From Marasmius tenuissimus (lineage: Eukaryota; Basidiomycota; Agaricomycetes; Agaricales; Marasmiaceae): a DNA stretch of 64,000 nt. The stretch spans positions 434,001 through 498,000 of the forward strand of contig JAQOTA010000052.1 in the NCBI GenBank assembly GCA_029532415.1, read 5' to 3'. The translations under genes were made by a program, and so were the position numbers. Every line of letters begins with the position of its first letter. Within the stretch, counting starts at the first letter, position 1. This document shows, in pieces, positions 48,122 through 59,981 of this stretch. The notes under the pieces are model-generated. The model had not been told where the DNA came from, made no database searches, and was given only the letters and a program-made list of their open reading frames with translations.

Positions 48122-50530
48122 ATGTCGGACAACAAGGCAGAGCTCGTTCATCCTTCTCGCGTCGACACGGAGTCTCTCTCCAAGGTCGATGATGTTCATG
48201 ACGATTTGGCACGCAAGGCGAATGACTTGGTCGTCGACCCCGCGATTCAGCGTCGTCTCTTACGAAAGCTGGACTGGTGCATCCTCCCACCATTGACGAT
48301 AATGTGAGTGCTTATCTCCTTCACGGTGTTCTCAAGTTTAACCTAATGCCTTCAAGGTTTGTAACTGTGTCCCATAATACATTGTGGACATTCCAAAGTA
48401 ACACTACTCTCCCGGCAGGTACCTCTGTAATGCCCTCGACAAAGGGAATGTTGGAAACGCCAAAACAGACGGATGGGATAAGGTAGGGGCTACACAAATC
48501 GCTACCTTCCTCTCCATTGCTCATATTACCTCCAGGACGTCGGTCTCGTTGGTAATCAAGTATGCACACCCGTCTTCCGTGATGCCCGTCTACACCTCGG
48601 ATTGACTCAACCTCATAATAGTACTATCTCCTGGTCATGATTTTCTACGTGAGTCGCCTTGCATCATCTCCCCTTCCCGAATGTGCACGCTTACTTGACC
48701 CGTTAGGTCCCCTTCTGCTTGTGAGTCCCTTTCCGATTTTCCGGACTGAACGAGTTCCTGATTGGCACCAGGTTCGGGACCCCCATTGCAATCTTCGTCA
48801 AGAGGTACTCTGCAGCGCGCGTGCTCCCTCTTATGATGATTGGGTTCGGCTCCATGTGCGTACTATACAATACTTCATTGAGTACGCCCCTCTCATGACC
48901 AGGACATTTACATAGGTCCCTCTTTTCTGGAATAGCCACAAACTTCTCCCGTAAGATAGGCGGTGTCCTCGGTGTTTCGAGCCCATACTGACCTTCGGAT
49001 CCAGAGATATTCGCCATTCGATTCTTCTTGGGGATCTTTGAGTCTGCCATGCTTCCCGGAGTGGTACGCCTCTTTCATCTCACTCGTAATTCAAGCATCT
49101 ATTCTAAGCTCCGGATTTTCAGGTATACTATTTGTCTACATTCTATCAACGTGGGGAGCTAGCATCCAGAATTGCATTGTTCTATGCTGCCGCTGCAATT
49201 GCTGGGGCATTCTCAGGTTTGATAGCATGGGGCGTTTTTCATTTGCAAGATCAAAAGCACCACGCCTGGCAATACCTCTTCTGGATCGAAGGTGGGTCAA
49301 AGCCCCATCACGGCCGAGCAAAACCACACTGACGGTGTAATCAAGGAGCGTCCACCGTCTTTTTTGCTATAATCTGCTTCTTCTGGCTACCTCGTTCCGC
49401 CGCCACCTGGTGGCTTTTGACAGACGAGGAGAAGGAGGTCGCCAGAAGGAGAATCCTGAACGACTCTTCGGTGACTATTAATGAGAAACTCAAACTCAGC
49501 GAGGCTTTCCGTCCGTTCAAAGATCCGTTGTACTGGGTGTGGGCACTCATTAGTCTGTGCTTCGGTGTTCCTCTCGTGGGTACCTTCCTTGCTCCGTCCC
49601 TCGTCACTACAAGCTAATGACTGCGATATTAGGCCAGCGTGAACAACTTCCTTCCTCAAGTATGTCTTCTTTCGACCCACGGGCGAGACAGTAAACTCAC
49701 AATCAATCGCTATAGATTGTTGGAAGTCTCGGGTACGACACGTTGAAAACGAACCTCTACACTGTGGCTCCCAATGTGCGTCGGCCAGCAAATTTATTCT
49801 CCAGACGGCTTACTTATACTATGCTCCAGGTCGTCGGCACCGTCATGCTTTTGATTCTCGCGTTCTCTTCCGACTACTTCAGGGAGCGGTCCATCCACAT
49901 CTGTATCCCTCTTGCCATCTCGCTCGTGGGGTTCATCGTTCTCGGCTCCATTAACCCCGTTGAACGGCGGAACGTGGCCTACTTCGCTTGTTTCCTCCTC
50001 ACGATGGGGGTGAGTTCAATGTCACTTCGATGATTGCTCGCGACTGATAAGTTACTGTTCAGGCATCCGCTCCGTCTGTGTTAGTTGCCACCTGGTATAA
50101 CAACAACACGCCCAAGGAAAACGGTCGAGCGGTTGTTACTGCAGTCATGGGTGAGTCTCACAAGTGTGCTCCACAATTAGTTCGCAGTATTGATCACAAA
50201 CATTGCCCAGTGGCAATCGCGAACGCTTCGGGCCTTATCTCGACAAACGTATTCCGAGCACAGGACGAACCGAAATACGTCCCGGCTCTTGCAACATCTG
50301 GTAAGTGATTCATACCTCGCCAAATGTCGCCAGAAGCGGAACTGACGGTGACTCGTTCAGCGGCTTTCGGCGGGTTCGCCATTGTCCTCGTCGCAAGCGT
50401 TGGATTATGGATGCGTTGGGATAATCGAAAGCGAGACATAGCCCAAGGGGTGAAAATGACCGCTGCAGATGTTCCGACAGAGGCCTTGGGTGACGGTCCC
50501 AAATCACCTTCCTTCCGTTACATGTATTAG
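48122..50530 (+). CDS. MFS transporter, allantoate permease (Dal5-like) family
   Basis: Plasma-membrane carrier of the anion:cation symporter family, which takes up allantoate, vitamins or small organic acids. Sixteen exons: 48122-48303, 48419-48482, 48536-48559, 48622-48648, 48707-48720, 48772-48855, 48916-48950, 49005-49063, 49123-49291, 49346-49575, 49633-49659, 49716-49775, 49830-50009, 50063-50150, 50211-50300 and 50361-50530; 500 residues with phase kept throughout. Family motifs include DWCILPPLTIMYLCNALDKGN, FLGIFESAMLPGV, YYLSTFYQRGELASRIALF and the late ATWYNNNTPKENGRAV. Exon 5 is only 14 nt, and exons 3, 4 and 11 are 24-27 nt. Substrate unknown. Confidence 0.87.
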
Positions 50531-51130
50531 TAGTTGCACAATTTCTGCAGCGATTTACGGAGATATGAGACGAATAGATGACGCTAGTTTCGAATACTGA
50601 AATGATTTACCCTGCTTGCAACCGACCTTACTATGATGATGGTCTGCCCGTCGTCAGCCGGAGAGATATTCCATTGCTACATTCATTGCCGAGATGTAGC
50701 AGAAGACGGCAATTTGGGATGGAAAAATCCATTGGTACCGCATTTGGTCGTGTATGTCCACAGGAGGCCCAGGAAAAACGAGACCTAGGGTCCGTTGCAT
50801 GCACCATCAGTGGACATAGCAGGAGAAGTGGATATTTTTGTACCTCACACAATTGTCGAGCAATGCTTAAGTATCAAGGCACCCATGGCAGCAAATTGTA
50901 TCATTCAAGTCTGCAAAGAGTTATCTCTGAACAGCATTTGTGTGCAAAGAAGGGACATCAACACGAGAACCTGCCTATGAACAATGATCTGTCTGTCTTC
51001 ACCCCAAACGAAATTATCTGTGTCGTATAACAATCTTTAGAGGTCTTTGAAATCGGTGAAAGAAAGAAATGATAGGAGCGAAGTGGAAGTTTGGAGGAGC
51101 GAAATTATCACTGACGACCACCACCATTGG
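50531..51130. other. Intergenic, convergent 3' ends
   Basis: Between the MFS stop and the RBM39-like stop. A 150-codon ORF (50578-51030) lacks any recognisable domain and is probably chance. Confidence 0.5.
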
Positions 51131-53418
51131 CTACTGATGTGCCTGCATGATGGCGTCAGAGATGAACGTAGCTGAGACCTGTTTTCCTCCGAACCACCGC
51201 CCGTTCAAGCCTTGGATGGCTTTTTTCGCGGATTCTATCGAATCGAACTTGACGTAGATCTCTCCCTGTATTTGGATATGAGCTATAAGGGTCTTTCGGA
51301 TGGGTTCATACAACTTACCTGTGTCTCCTTCTCGACCTTGATGGCTTCTACCTTTCCGTACTTTTCCTCGCACTCCCCTTTGACGTCCTCGGCCAGATCC
51401 TTGTCCCAGTCCCGTTCCGTCTCCCTACAAGGAGGTGTTAGTCACCGTACCAATGGAAAGTATTAACATACTCTTCGGGGTCAAACATGTTCTTCAGCAG
51501 AACTGATCGTGACTGCATGGCCTGCGTGGGGATATTGGGTTTGCTGGAGGGGTAATGTTGGGAATCAGTCTCCTCAATACGATAGAGAGCGCGTACATCA
51601 TGTCAGGTAACGCTGGAGGAGTCTCAATCCTGGCAAGCTTTTGCATTAGTGCTTGACGTGAAGCTGCGTTGAGATTACCACCTAGAAAACACGAGGTTAT
51701 AACAGTGTAATACCGTTGCCAAGGATTCAACTCACCGCCGGAATCGTCCAGAGAGTCTTGTTGAGTGTACCGCACACTTCCCTTTTCATGGACAGTGTTC
51801 ACGCGTAGCTGTAAGAAAGATAAGCGTCCCGCGCGCGAGAGGTCGATTATTCCTCATACCGCGCGACCAGCAAGCTCAAAACCTTCCATCTGTTCCAGAG
51901 CCATCTTAGCATGGTCTGCTCTCTTGTACCTGTGCGTCCGCCGTAAGAACCAGACGTACGGTTGACAACGGTCGACTTACTGTACGAAAGCATAGCCTTT
52001 GCTTCGACCGGTCATCGGGTCTCTGTGAAGGTCCACGTACTCGAGGGGGCCAAAAGGCTCAAAGACTTGTTTGATGTCGTTCTCAGTGAGATTGAAGTGT
52101 AACGATCCCACATATAGCCTGCACAGAAGGTCAGCGTAGAACAGGAGCAAAAGGAATGACCCACTGCATTGACCCATGCGCAGCGCTGACTCCTGGGGGA
52201 AGATTGAGGTTCCTATGCCAATGATGTGAGATTGTTGCCCTAACGGATACGAACGGTGTAAAACTCACCCATCACCTGGATGCAAACGGTTCCTTTCCGA
52301 CTCAGTTAACTGTACCATGATTGGAAGACCCATTACGACTGTGCCAGTGAGTGCAATGGCCTTCTCCACCAATTCAATCGTTTTGAACTCGACATATCCA
52401 ATACTAAAGGGCATAACGGTCAGCGTCTGTCAGCATGAACGATTCAAACTTACCCTTTGGAGCGACGAGATATCCTGTCTGTGACAATTCGAGAGTCCAT
52501 AACTGAGCCTTCACCAAGCTTGTCTTCAAAAAAGTACCCTAGGTCCCTAGCGGTCATACGAGCTGCGAGCTGGGAGACGAAAACAGACCGCTGTTCGGAG
52601 TCATCCTCTTTAGGCTCATCAGGGTTGTAGTCTTCGGTGGGAGCTTCATATTTAGGCGAAGGACGTCTGGAAAAAGAACGCGATATTTGAGTGCCGACGA
52701 TGTGGATCATATGAGCTGTGTAGACCTTTTGGGGGGCGGACTGGGGGAGTCCCGACGCTTATAGGGCCTCCTGTCGTCCCTGTAATCTCTGTCTCTGTCT
52801 CGGTAGCGCGGACCATCGTCCATTTCGTCTCGCGGGTCTCGAGGTCGGGAGCGCCTTCTGCGGTCTCGGTCGGAGTGCCTACTGCGAGGACTATCTTTCA
52901 GCGAGTGAGGAGGACTCATGGTAACATCAGCATCTTGAGTTTCGGTGCCCTCGACTTTCTTCCTCTTTGCGCGGTCGTCCTCTGGGTCTTCTAAGTCATC
53001 AGCACGTTTTCTTCTTCGATCTCTATCACGGTCCTCGCGATCCCTCTCGCGGTCGTTTTCACGATGACTGTGACGACTGTCCGCACGGTCACGTCGCCGC
53101 TCCTTATGACGGTCTGAGTCACGTTCCCTCCTTCTCTCCCGGTCTCTGTCCCTGTATCTATCAGGCGTCCTATCCCTGTCGCGATACCTATCTCGGCTTC
53201 GACTTCTCCTCCGTTCATGTCGGTGACGGTCCCGTCTTTCCCTATCGCGAGAGGAGGACCTGTTTGACCGGCGAGTGCGCAATGTATCAGTAGAATGGTT
53301 GCGAGACCTAGAAAGAAAAACGGTTCTGTAAATGTCAATTTACGCAATTGAAGTTATTCCATCACCTGTGACTAGTAGGTGATTTTTCGACTTCCATTGC
53401 ACCATTGGTTGGAGACAT
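51131..53418 (-). CDS. RBM39: RBM39/Rsd1-type RS-domain splicing factor
   Basis: Splicing factor of the RBM39/CAPER/Rsd1 family. Exons 53418-53366, 53307-52726, 52666-52454, 52403-52269, 52212-52165, 52118-51981, 51929-51860, 51808-51736, 51681-51597, 51543-51472, 51424-51319 and 51265-51131 give 569 residues. The N-terminal ~200 residues are RS/RD-rich (many RDRDR repeats). RRM1 begins SVFVSQL, RRM2 LYVGSLHFNL with RSKGYAFVQ, and the C-terminal U2AF-homology RRM starts SRSVLLKNMFDPEEE and contains GEIYVKF and GLNGRWFGGKQV. All phases close across eleven introns. Confidence 0.92.
52750..53260 (-). repeat. Arg/Asp-Arg/Ser codon repeat in the RS domain
   Basis: Imperfect CGN/GAY repeats encode the RD/RS-rich N terminus of the RBM39-like protein. 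Low complexity, expected for this family. Confidence 0.7.
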
Positions 53419-53603
53419 TGCTGGTGGAATGAACGTGAGGTTGAGGTGCAGGCGGTGGGTTAAGGTGAAGGAGGTGTAAAGTGACGGTCACAATGATTGG
53501 TCACTGCCGGTCACTGCCTGTCACAGAACATAGGATTGAAAGCTATTGAAAGTCATGTGTTATTACGCTAGTCATTCGTCACAGGAACTTGAACAAATTG
53601 AAT

Positions 53604-55062
53604 CTACACAAGTCCTGCCAATCTTGCCTTCACGCGCTTCTCAGCCTGTGCGAGTTCAGTTTCCTCCGCTTTCCGGTAAAGCACATTCAAGGGATTCTCA
53701 TCTCCTTCCTTTTCCAGGTCAGCTTCAATCTGTGAGAACTTCTTGCAAAAATCGCCGTTCAGAACTTGGTCGTGAAGAATCTTCTTGAAATGCTCTCGGG
53801 CGGCAGCGCCATCAAGGGCCAATGCGCCACTCAGCTGGCCATATTGAGATACAGTTGAATGGTGTTTCAACTGAGTCCCCTTCTTCAGTCTACAATCATC
53901 TCAATTAACTTCAAAACGAACCTGTGCAATGAAACCGTCCTCAGCGGCGCGTTCGAATATCTCTGCAGGTTCCTTTGACATCCACCTTTGTGCGTATGAA
54001 TTATAACGCCCAAACTCTAACTGAGGAGACACTCACATTTCATAGCAGAGGGCCTCGTCAGAGCAGCCCGCTTCCTTGAGCACGCTGAACGCTTCTCTGT
54101 TATACTGACGGTGAGCACATATTAGTAAGGACCATGTTAATCGCCAATTCACCTGAACAGCATAATGATGTTGGGCCAAAGTCCCTGTTCTGCAAATATG
54201 CAACGGGTTTAGCGGAAGAACTTGCTATGAGGCGACTGCAACAGTTACGTACCCGCAAAGAGGTCCATTGCTGTCTCCTCCCTCGCTGAAGAAGCGATGG
54301 CGCCAGCTTTCGTCGCCCCAATGGCTCTCGACAACGCCAATGCAGTCGGTAATCCGTTGCCAGTACCATCTTGTTCAACCGATACAAAACAGGGAAACCC
54401 TTTCCCTTTCTCGTAGAGCGAACGAACAGACGACCCAATCATCCTGGGTATGGTGAGGTTCGGCGGGCAAACCTTCCATAACTCACGCACCTTGGAGCAA
54501 CCATGACCACGTCCTGAGTAGGGACAAAATGAAGTAGTTTGTAGAAAACGTTGTATCCACTAGCGATCACGATGGTTGCATTAGGCTTCAGTTTGGGTGC
54601 AAACTTCTCATTGAAGACCCGGGGTTGTACTTGATCGGGTACGAGCAGAAATAGCACTGATTTTCAAGCGGACGAGAGTGAGCACGCCCACCCAAGCTTG
54701 CAAGAGGTACCCACCGTCGGCTACTCCAGCCGCTTTCTCAAAATCATGTTCAACAGAGAAGCCTTTCGCTTTGGCAGTTTCGGCGTAGGAGTCTTGCTGG
54801 TTAGCTACCAAGATACTTTCGTTGGGTATCCCGCTATCCCTAAGATTCTGAGCCTGAGCAGAACCCTGGTTTCCGAACCTGTAAGGAGCGTGTGGTGAGA
54901 CGAGCAGCTCAGGTATTGTACATGGAATATGCTTCACCCTAGGAACACGATCTTCTTGCCGCTCAAAACATTGAGATCAGCATCAGAGTCGTAGTATCTG
55001 AGATGTAATGAGACATAATATAAGACCAGGCAACTTGAAACGACCTACATTTTGGCAGACAT
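53604..55062 (-). CDS. Ketol-acid reductoisomerase-like protein, short bacterial type
   Basis: Enzyme of the ketol-acid reductoisomerase (ilvC) family: alkyl migration and NADPH reduction in Val/Ile synthesis. Exons 55062-55049, 54997-54938, 54878-54715, 54656-54491, 54443-54253, 54189-54153, 54096-54037, 53985-53922 and 53870-53604 give 340 residues, the length of bacterial class I enzymes. The start (IYYDSDADLNVLSGKKIVFLG) and nucleotide loop GFGNQG (25-30) match that class, not the longer mitochondrial Ilv5 with its transit peptide. MDLFAEQ supplies D195 and E199, the expected metal pair; the second acidic pair is less clear (E230, E236, with S234 between). The frame is open upstream to 55335 but looks unlike a presequence. 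Confidence 0.85.
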
Positions 55063-55416
55063 ATTCGGGAGGAAGTGCAGTGTGCGTTGTTCAACAAGTG
55101 GAACGAAGACAGAAGACTTGCGACTCGAGTTGTCACAAGATATAGTACACCTCACAGGAGCCGGTTCTTTACTACCGCAAAGAGCCGTTGTTCCATCTCT
55201 AGACTCGAGGTTCGTGGAAGATGGTGAGAGTTTGTGGGAGAGTTTGGTGTACAGATGACCTCCGGAAACATGAAACGGAATCCGGATGTTCCTTCCCCGG
55301 GTTTGCGGGCCGGGCGGATCCCCATTCCTTCCCATCCTCCAGATCGATTCTTGAATACCAATTGTGATGTTTGTCCCCTCAACTCAGACTGCTTCTATCT
55401 CTGGGTAGTTTCAACA
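55063..55416. other. Divergent promoter between the KARI-like and SDR genes
   Basis: 354 bp separate the two start codons, short enough for a shared bidirectional promoter. No TATA box stands out. Confidence 0.5.
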
Positions 55417-56465
55417 ATGACAATCGTCTCTGGAAAAATTGTGGTCATTACAGGTGCATCTAGGGGGATAGGTGCAGGCTGGTACGTACCGTCCAACCGT
55501 TCTAGTACACCACTAAAACTTGGTTGCCAGTGCTCGTGAATTCGCGAAATACGGGGCTTCTGGGCTTGTCCTTCACTACTATGGAGATCCAGAGACGACT
55601 GAAGAGATCGAGTCCCTCAAAGCCGAGATCGAATCCCAGGACGGTGGCTGCAAAGTAACCGCCGTGCCCGGAGACATTGCAGATTCTGCGACGGCTACCA
55701 AGGTACTTATTGTCCTGCCCACTGGTGAAGAAGATAACCCTACACCATATCCAGATTACTAAGGCAGCCGTGGAAGCCTTTGGACGAATCGATGTCCTCG
55801 TATCCAACGCAGGTATTTGCCCATTCGCGGAATTCTTGACGATGCCGCATGCTACATGGGAGCGAACGCGACAAGTTAATCTGGATGGCTCGTTTTACAT
55901 CGTCCAAGGTGATTTCAACGATATCGTCCCGCTTGAACCCAATTTGACACACTTCTTCACGCGACCAGCTGTCGCAAATCAGATGAAGAGCCAGACACCC
56001 CAGGGAGGTTCTATCATTGGGATTTCATCCATTTCAGCTTTGGTCGGCGGAGGAATGCAATGCCATTATACCCCAACGTCAGTCAACTCGGATGCAGCCA
56101 CCATTTTTCATACTAAAACTTGCTACAGCAAAGCGGGCATCTTGTCTCTCATGCAAAGTTGTGCGGTAGCACTGGGACAGTATGGCATCCGCGCGAACGC
56201 TATCCTACCGGGAACAATCGCGACAGATATCAATAAGGAAGACCTTTCTGACGCTGCAAAGAGAGAGGGCATGGTCAAGCGAACAGCATTGGGAAGACTT
56301 GGGGGTACGTGCAACACGTCGAGGATCATAGCGTTGGTACTAACGATCGCTCTAGCGCCAGATGACATTGCTGGCCCCGTGGTATTCCTTGCTAGCGATC
56401 TGGCAAAATATGTCACAGGTAGTTCATTACTCGTAGATGGAGGACTATTCGTCAATCTCCAATGA
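55417..56465 (+). CDS. Short-chain dehydrogenase, L-rhamnose 1-dehydrogenase-like
   Basis: NAD(P)-dependent SDR. Exons 55417-55481, 55531-55702, 55755-55908, 55969-56077, 56129-56304 and 56356-56465 give 261 residues. The dinucleotide motif is TGASRGIG (12-19), then SNAG, the catalytic Ser block SSISALVGG and YTPTK (Y-x3-K). The stretch YTPTKAGILSLMQS and the end LLVDGGLFVNLQ resemble yeast L-rhamnose/rhamnofuranose 1-dehydrogenase, the first step of the non-phosphorylated rhamnose pathway. Other sugar dehydrogenases of this subfamily remain possible. Divergent from the KARI-like gene; its stop is 15 bp from the cupin stop. Confidence 0.88.
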
Positions 56466-56480
56466 AATAAGAACAAGACG

Positions 56481-57220
56481 TCAGTGAATCGCTGGCTCTA
56501 AAGGCTTTCCATGCACGACTACCGGCTCCGCATCTATCAAGATGCTAGTTAGGCGACACCATTTGGTGCTCGAAGGGTTTTTCCAGGCGTGCAGTGCGCC
56601 CTTCATGACAACAACGTCACCGACATTCTTCAAGTGGGTCTCGCTCCCATCCTCCATTACGAGTACGATTTCTCCTTCGACTTTGAAAGGTCCATGTCAG
56701 ATTATTGGATCTAGATGAGAACAAGAACCTCACTCAGGATATCGTAATCCAATGAAGACGTCCGATGCTGCGGAACTTAGAGTCAAAAAGGGGATACGGG
56801 ATCTAACGGGATGAGTTTACCATGGGAGTAACCACACCGGGGCCCAGCTCGGTAGTTTGGCAATTACTCCCCTTCGATGGTACCAACCCAAGTCCTTGTG
56901 ATATAGGGACGATTCTCGTTGCTCCGTCCTCCCTAGGATCGGTCAATACAGGCCTACGAGTACAGTGAGGAATTAGACTGACATGTTGTTATTGTCCTTG
57001 GTAGGAAGAGGATCGCAAATCTTCCAGATTGGGGCTGCCTTTGCACCCGGCGCCAATTCCAGATCCTTGCCACGATCGTCAGGTTGGTATAGGTCGGCGA
57101 AAGGTCGATTAGCATATCTACCTGGGGAGCGAGTGAGGTATCGCTTGTTACCGAACCGATTCCTTGCTTATTGTGAGCCGCGATAAGGCGGCGTTGAGCA
57201 GGAAAGTGGGGTTGGGACAT
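56481..57220 (-). CDS. Cupin-domain protein
   Basis: Small single-domain cupin of unknown substrate. Exons 57220-57122, 57065-56983, 56953-56821, 56767-56734 and 56680-56481 give 182 residues. It starts MSQPHFPAQRRLIAAHNKQG. The first cupin motif area is VVTPMHRTSSLDYDILIEGEIVLVMEDG and the second VGDVVVMKGALHAWKNP, whose His residues could bind a metal. This type is often found beside aromatic or sugar catabolic genes in fungi. The last join uses the AAAG acceptor giving IEGE; another AG seven bases on gives a worse reading. Confidence 0.82.
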
Positions 57221-57373
57221 GTTGTTGATGAAGAAGAACAAAAAACCTGACGACGTTTGTCGAAATGGAAATGAAGATTTTATCGAGACATCTAAAGGAC
57301 GCATCACATGGATTATATCCTACGGAATGGCCAGGTGGCAGGTACCGGGAGCGAAATTGGAAAAATCTGACGT

Positions 57374-58538
57374 CTACTTTCCAAGCCGCATCTCCACTCC
57401 GGCAAAATGATCAAGGGCTGAGCGGAACTCCCTCTCGGTCAGAGTTGATGCCAGCAGCGACGATTTGATGTGAGACGGTAGGAGCCATATCAACCTCGCT
57501 CGATAGTATCTCCGACTTCTATTGTGACTAGGGCTAGCCATCAGCGCTGGTGAGGTTGGATGGATTGTCCGACTTACTAGATTTCTGCCAGTCTCATCTG
57601 CCATGGAGGGAAGCCATGAAGCTCGTGGGGAGATCTATTGTACTTTGAAGGGTTGAGCGGGTGTATAATCATGAAATCGGTCGAGGGAAACCCGTTATTC
57701 CCTGGGGAGCAGGTTTAAAACTTTAAAACTGCGCGAGGTCGCATGAGGAGAACTCGCCTTCTATTATTGACTCCAAGTGCGGTATAGAGAGCTCGAAGTT
57801 GCCCTGTGTTTTGGACCGCATGTACTCTTGCCAGGCCAAAGAGGTTGCCACGGAAGCAATGTGGGATTTCGATGATTCCTGAGAAACGATGTATAATGTA
57901 GTTGACCCTTCATTTTGCCCTCGACTAGCGCCTAGAACTCTCGTCATCTTTCTGAACCATGTAAGCAATAGGCGAGAGCTACAGACCGTCACGACAGGAT
58001 CGGCGTCCAACTTGTCCTCGCCGGGCATACGGTATTTGGAGTTTCACCACTGATGAGGTGCAGTTCAATTCCGGGGATAGAGGTCGCGACGAGGGCGGCG
58101 TGATGGGATAGACCATGTCTATTAGCTTGGATTCCTTTTCCTCGGGTTCGCGTTCCGTCTCGAAATAATCTTGAATTATTCGACTGTTCTTGGATATTAT
58201 ACCTGCGTTTTGTTCGAGTTCTGGAGGTTCGAGAGAGGTAAATACCCAAAGCACGCACCTTCATGATCGTACACCGACACACATTCAATGCCCAGTTGTT
58301 GACACCATCCAATTACATTCTCCAGGGTGTCCAAAATACACTGCTCCGTAGTCCGAATGTCGATTTCAGAGTCCGGAACAAATACAATGGAAAGACGTTT
58401 TGGAAGTAGCTTGCGAGACGCGTTCAACGCTAATGGCTCCTTGCGTTTGAATATGAGTTGCCGTATGGATCGAGCGAATATGACTAGAGAATAAATTAGA
58501 TGGAGGACGAAAAGGAACGGTAGAGCCAGGAGCCCCAT
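57374..58538 (-). CDS. NUS1: NUS1/NgBR-type cis-prenyltransferase subunit
   Basis: Non-catalytic subunit of dehydrodolichyl diphosphate synthase in the ER, needed for dolichol and N-glycosylation. Exons 58538-58259, 58202-57987, 57907-57758, 57701-57578 and 57515-57374 give 303 residues. The N terminus is hydrophobic (LPFLFVLHLIYSLVIF), then RLSIVFVPDSEID, SVYDHEGII, TLYIVSQESSKSHIASVA, and the C-terminal HELHGFPPWQMRLAEIY and EMRLGK. The third intron appears to start with GC (GCGAGT, 57757-57702): this gives IIEGNNGFPSTDFMIIHPLN, while the unspliced frame hits TAA at 57723. The start is uncertain; the open frame extends 28 codons further but without ATG. Confidence 0.82.
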
Positions 58539-58780
58539 TGGTGCTGAAGAACCTAGAGAAAGGAGAGGACGAAGAACATGCAATTGACTGAGAAGATTGA
58601 ATGAAAATCTACGTGTCGCCAAGCTGTGTTCGCGTCAGTCCAGAATTTGCAATTTCACACACGCATTCAGCAGTGCTCAAGCGCTCAGCGCAGGGTCCAG
58701 CGCTTCGAAGATTGAGCGTCCATGATGAATATTGAATAGCAAACGATCGCCTAAAAATACAACTCCCTACTGTAGATATT

Positions 58781-59814
58781 CTAAACCAACTCGACCTCTC
58801 CGAGGCCTCGCTTGATCTTCAAGAGGATATTGGTCTTCCAGTTATCGAGCTTCGTGACCTGGTCAAACTCGACGACAGCCCCCGTAAAGGCCTGCTCATC
58901 ACCAGCTTGTACAGCTTCAATGAGTGCAGTGAGGAACTTGGCCTCACGAGTAGATGAGAATGTGGCATCTTGGTTGGTGTACTTTTGGAGATTCCGTTTT
59001 GCCGTGATAGCGTCCTGTTGCGCTAATTAGCACTAGCAGAATACGAGTAAAGGGGTGTGATCTCCGCGCACATTCATAGCAAGGGCACAGAGGCCAGCTC
59101 TTAGCCAGTAATCCTTGACGCTGTACTTCGTCAAAGCTGAGGATAACGAATGGTCTGCCACCATCTCGTATCGCGCTATTGCTTGAGGATATTCTCCAAG
59201 ATCAGCATGGAGATCCGCAGCGTCCTTGTAGCAGGCATTGGCAGTCCTACATTGTAAATCAGAAAGAGTGACGTGAGGCAAACGTGGTCCACACTAACGA
59301 TGCTGCGTCTTCCTGTGCATACCAGTCTCCAGCACGCACATAGCTTTCGCAGGCCTTTCGAAGATCGTTGTGCTCTTGCAAGTGGATTTGTCCGATTTCC
59401 TTCTCTCTGTCCGCTGCCTGTCGGAAACGGCCAGCTCTTGTGAGATGGGTTATCGTTTGACCCAATGCCTGGATTGCGACTTGAATCATACTTGTAAGTG
59501 TCTATCGTAAGGGATATCGTGTATGAGAACGTACGGTCGGGATAGCCTCGCTTGTAGGCCTTCGCAGCGTTCCACCAAGCATTAGCAGCTTCATTCGTCT
59601 CCTTGCAATTCTCGCGACATTCTGCTTCTCTTGCAAAGGCATCGCCAGCCTCCCTGAAGAGTTTCTCGAGTTTGAACGAGTTGGCGGCCTCTTGATATAG
59701 ATCGCCAGCCTCCTCAAATTTGGTCGAGCTGGAGGAGAACCAGCCAGTGGACGAGTTTGCTTTCTTGTCGGCTTTCTCTATGAGCACTTGAGCGGGTGAT
59801 TTGTTGGGTGCCAT
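58781..59814 (-). CDS. SEC17: Alpha-SNAP / Sec17
   Basis: Adaptor that recruits the NSF/Sec18 ATPase to SNARE complexes for disassembly. Exons 59814-59535, 59479-59299, 59246-59072 and 59014-58781 give 289 residues, normal for the family. Motifs: GWFSSSSTKFEEAGDLYQEAAN, GYPDLAIQAL across the first join, RFRQAADREKEIGQI, and the C-terminal LLKIKRGLGE that contacts Sec18. The acceptor giving DLAIQAL is preferred to an earlier AG. Divergent from AGM1. Confidence 0.94.
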
Positions 59815-59932
59815 GATGGTGGTATTGATGATGGATTGCGGTGAGTGAATTTGAGGTGATTACGGTTTGTTGGAAAGCTGTGAGCGGCCAACGCCATGAC
59901 GCCGTTCGTGGCTGTGTTCATTTAGCTGGACT

Positions 59933-59938
59933 TATAAA
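59933..59938 (+). promoter_or_regulatory. TATA-like box before AGM1
   Basis: TATAAA, 44 bp before the ATG at 59982, within the 167-bp SEC17/AGM1 divergent spacer. Confidence 0.45.
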
Positions 59939-59981
59939 TTCCTGGCGCGTGGCGACTTAACGATTCTTCAATCTTGTTGTC

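Noticed and set aside
50578..51030. 150-codon plus-strand ORF after the MFS gene
   Set aside because: No domain, no splice structure and irregular composition; it lies between two convergent genes and is probably chance.
55063..55335. In-frame upstream extension of the KARI-like protein as a mitochondrial presequence
   Set aside because: The extension is not Arg/Ser-amphipathic, contains Pro/Gly-rich sequence and lies inside the divergent promoter of the SDR gene.
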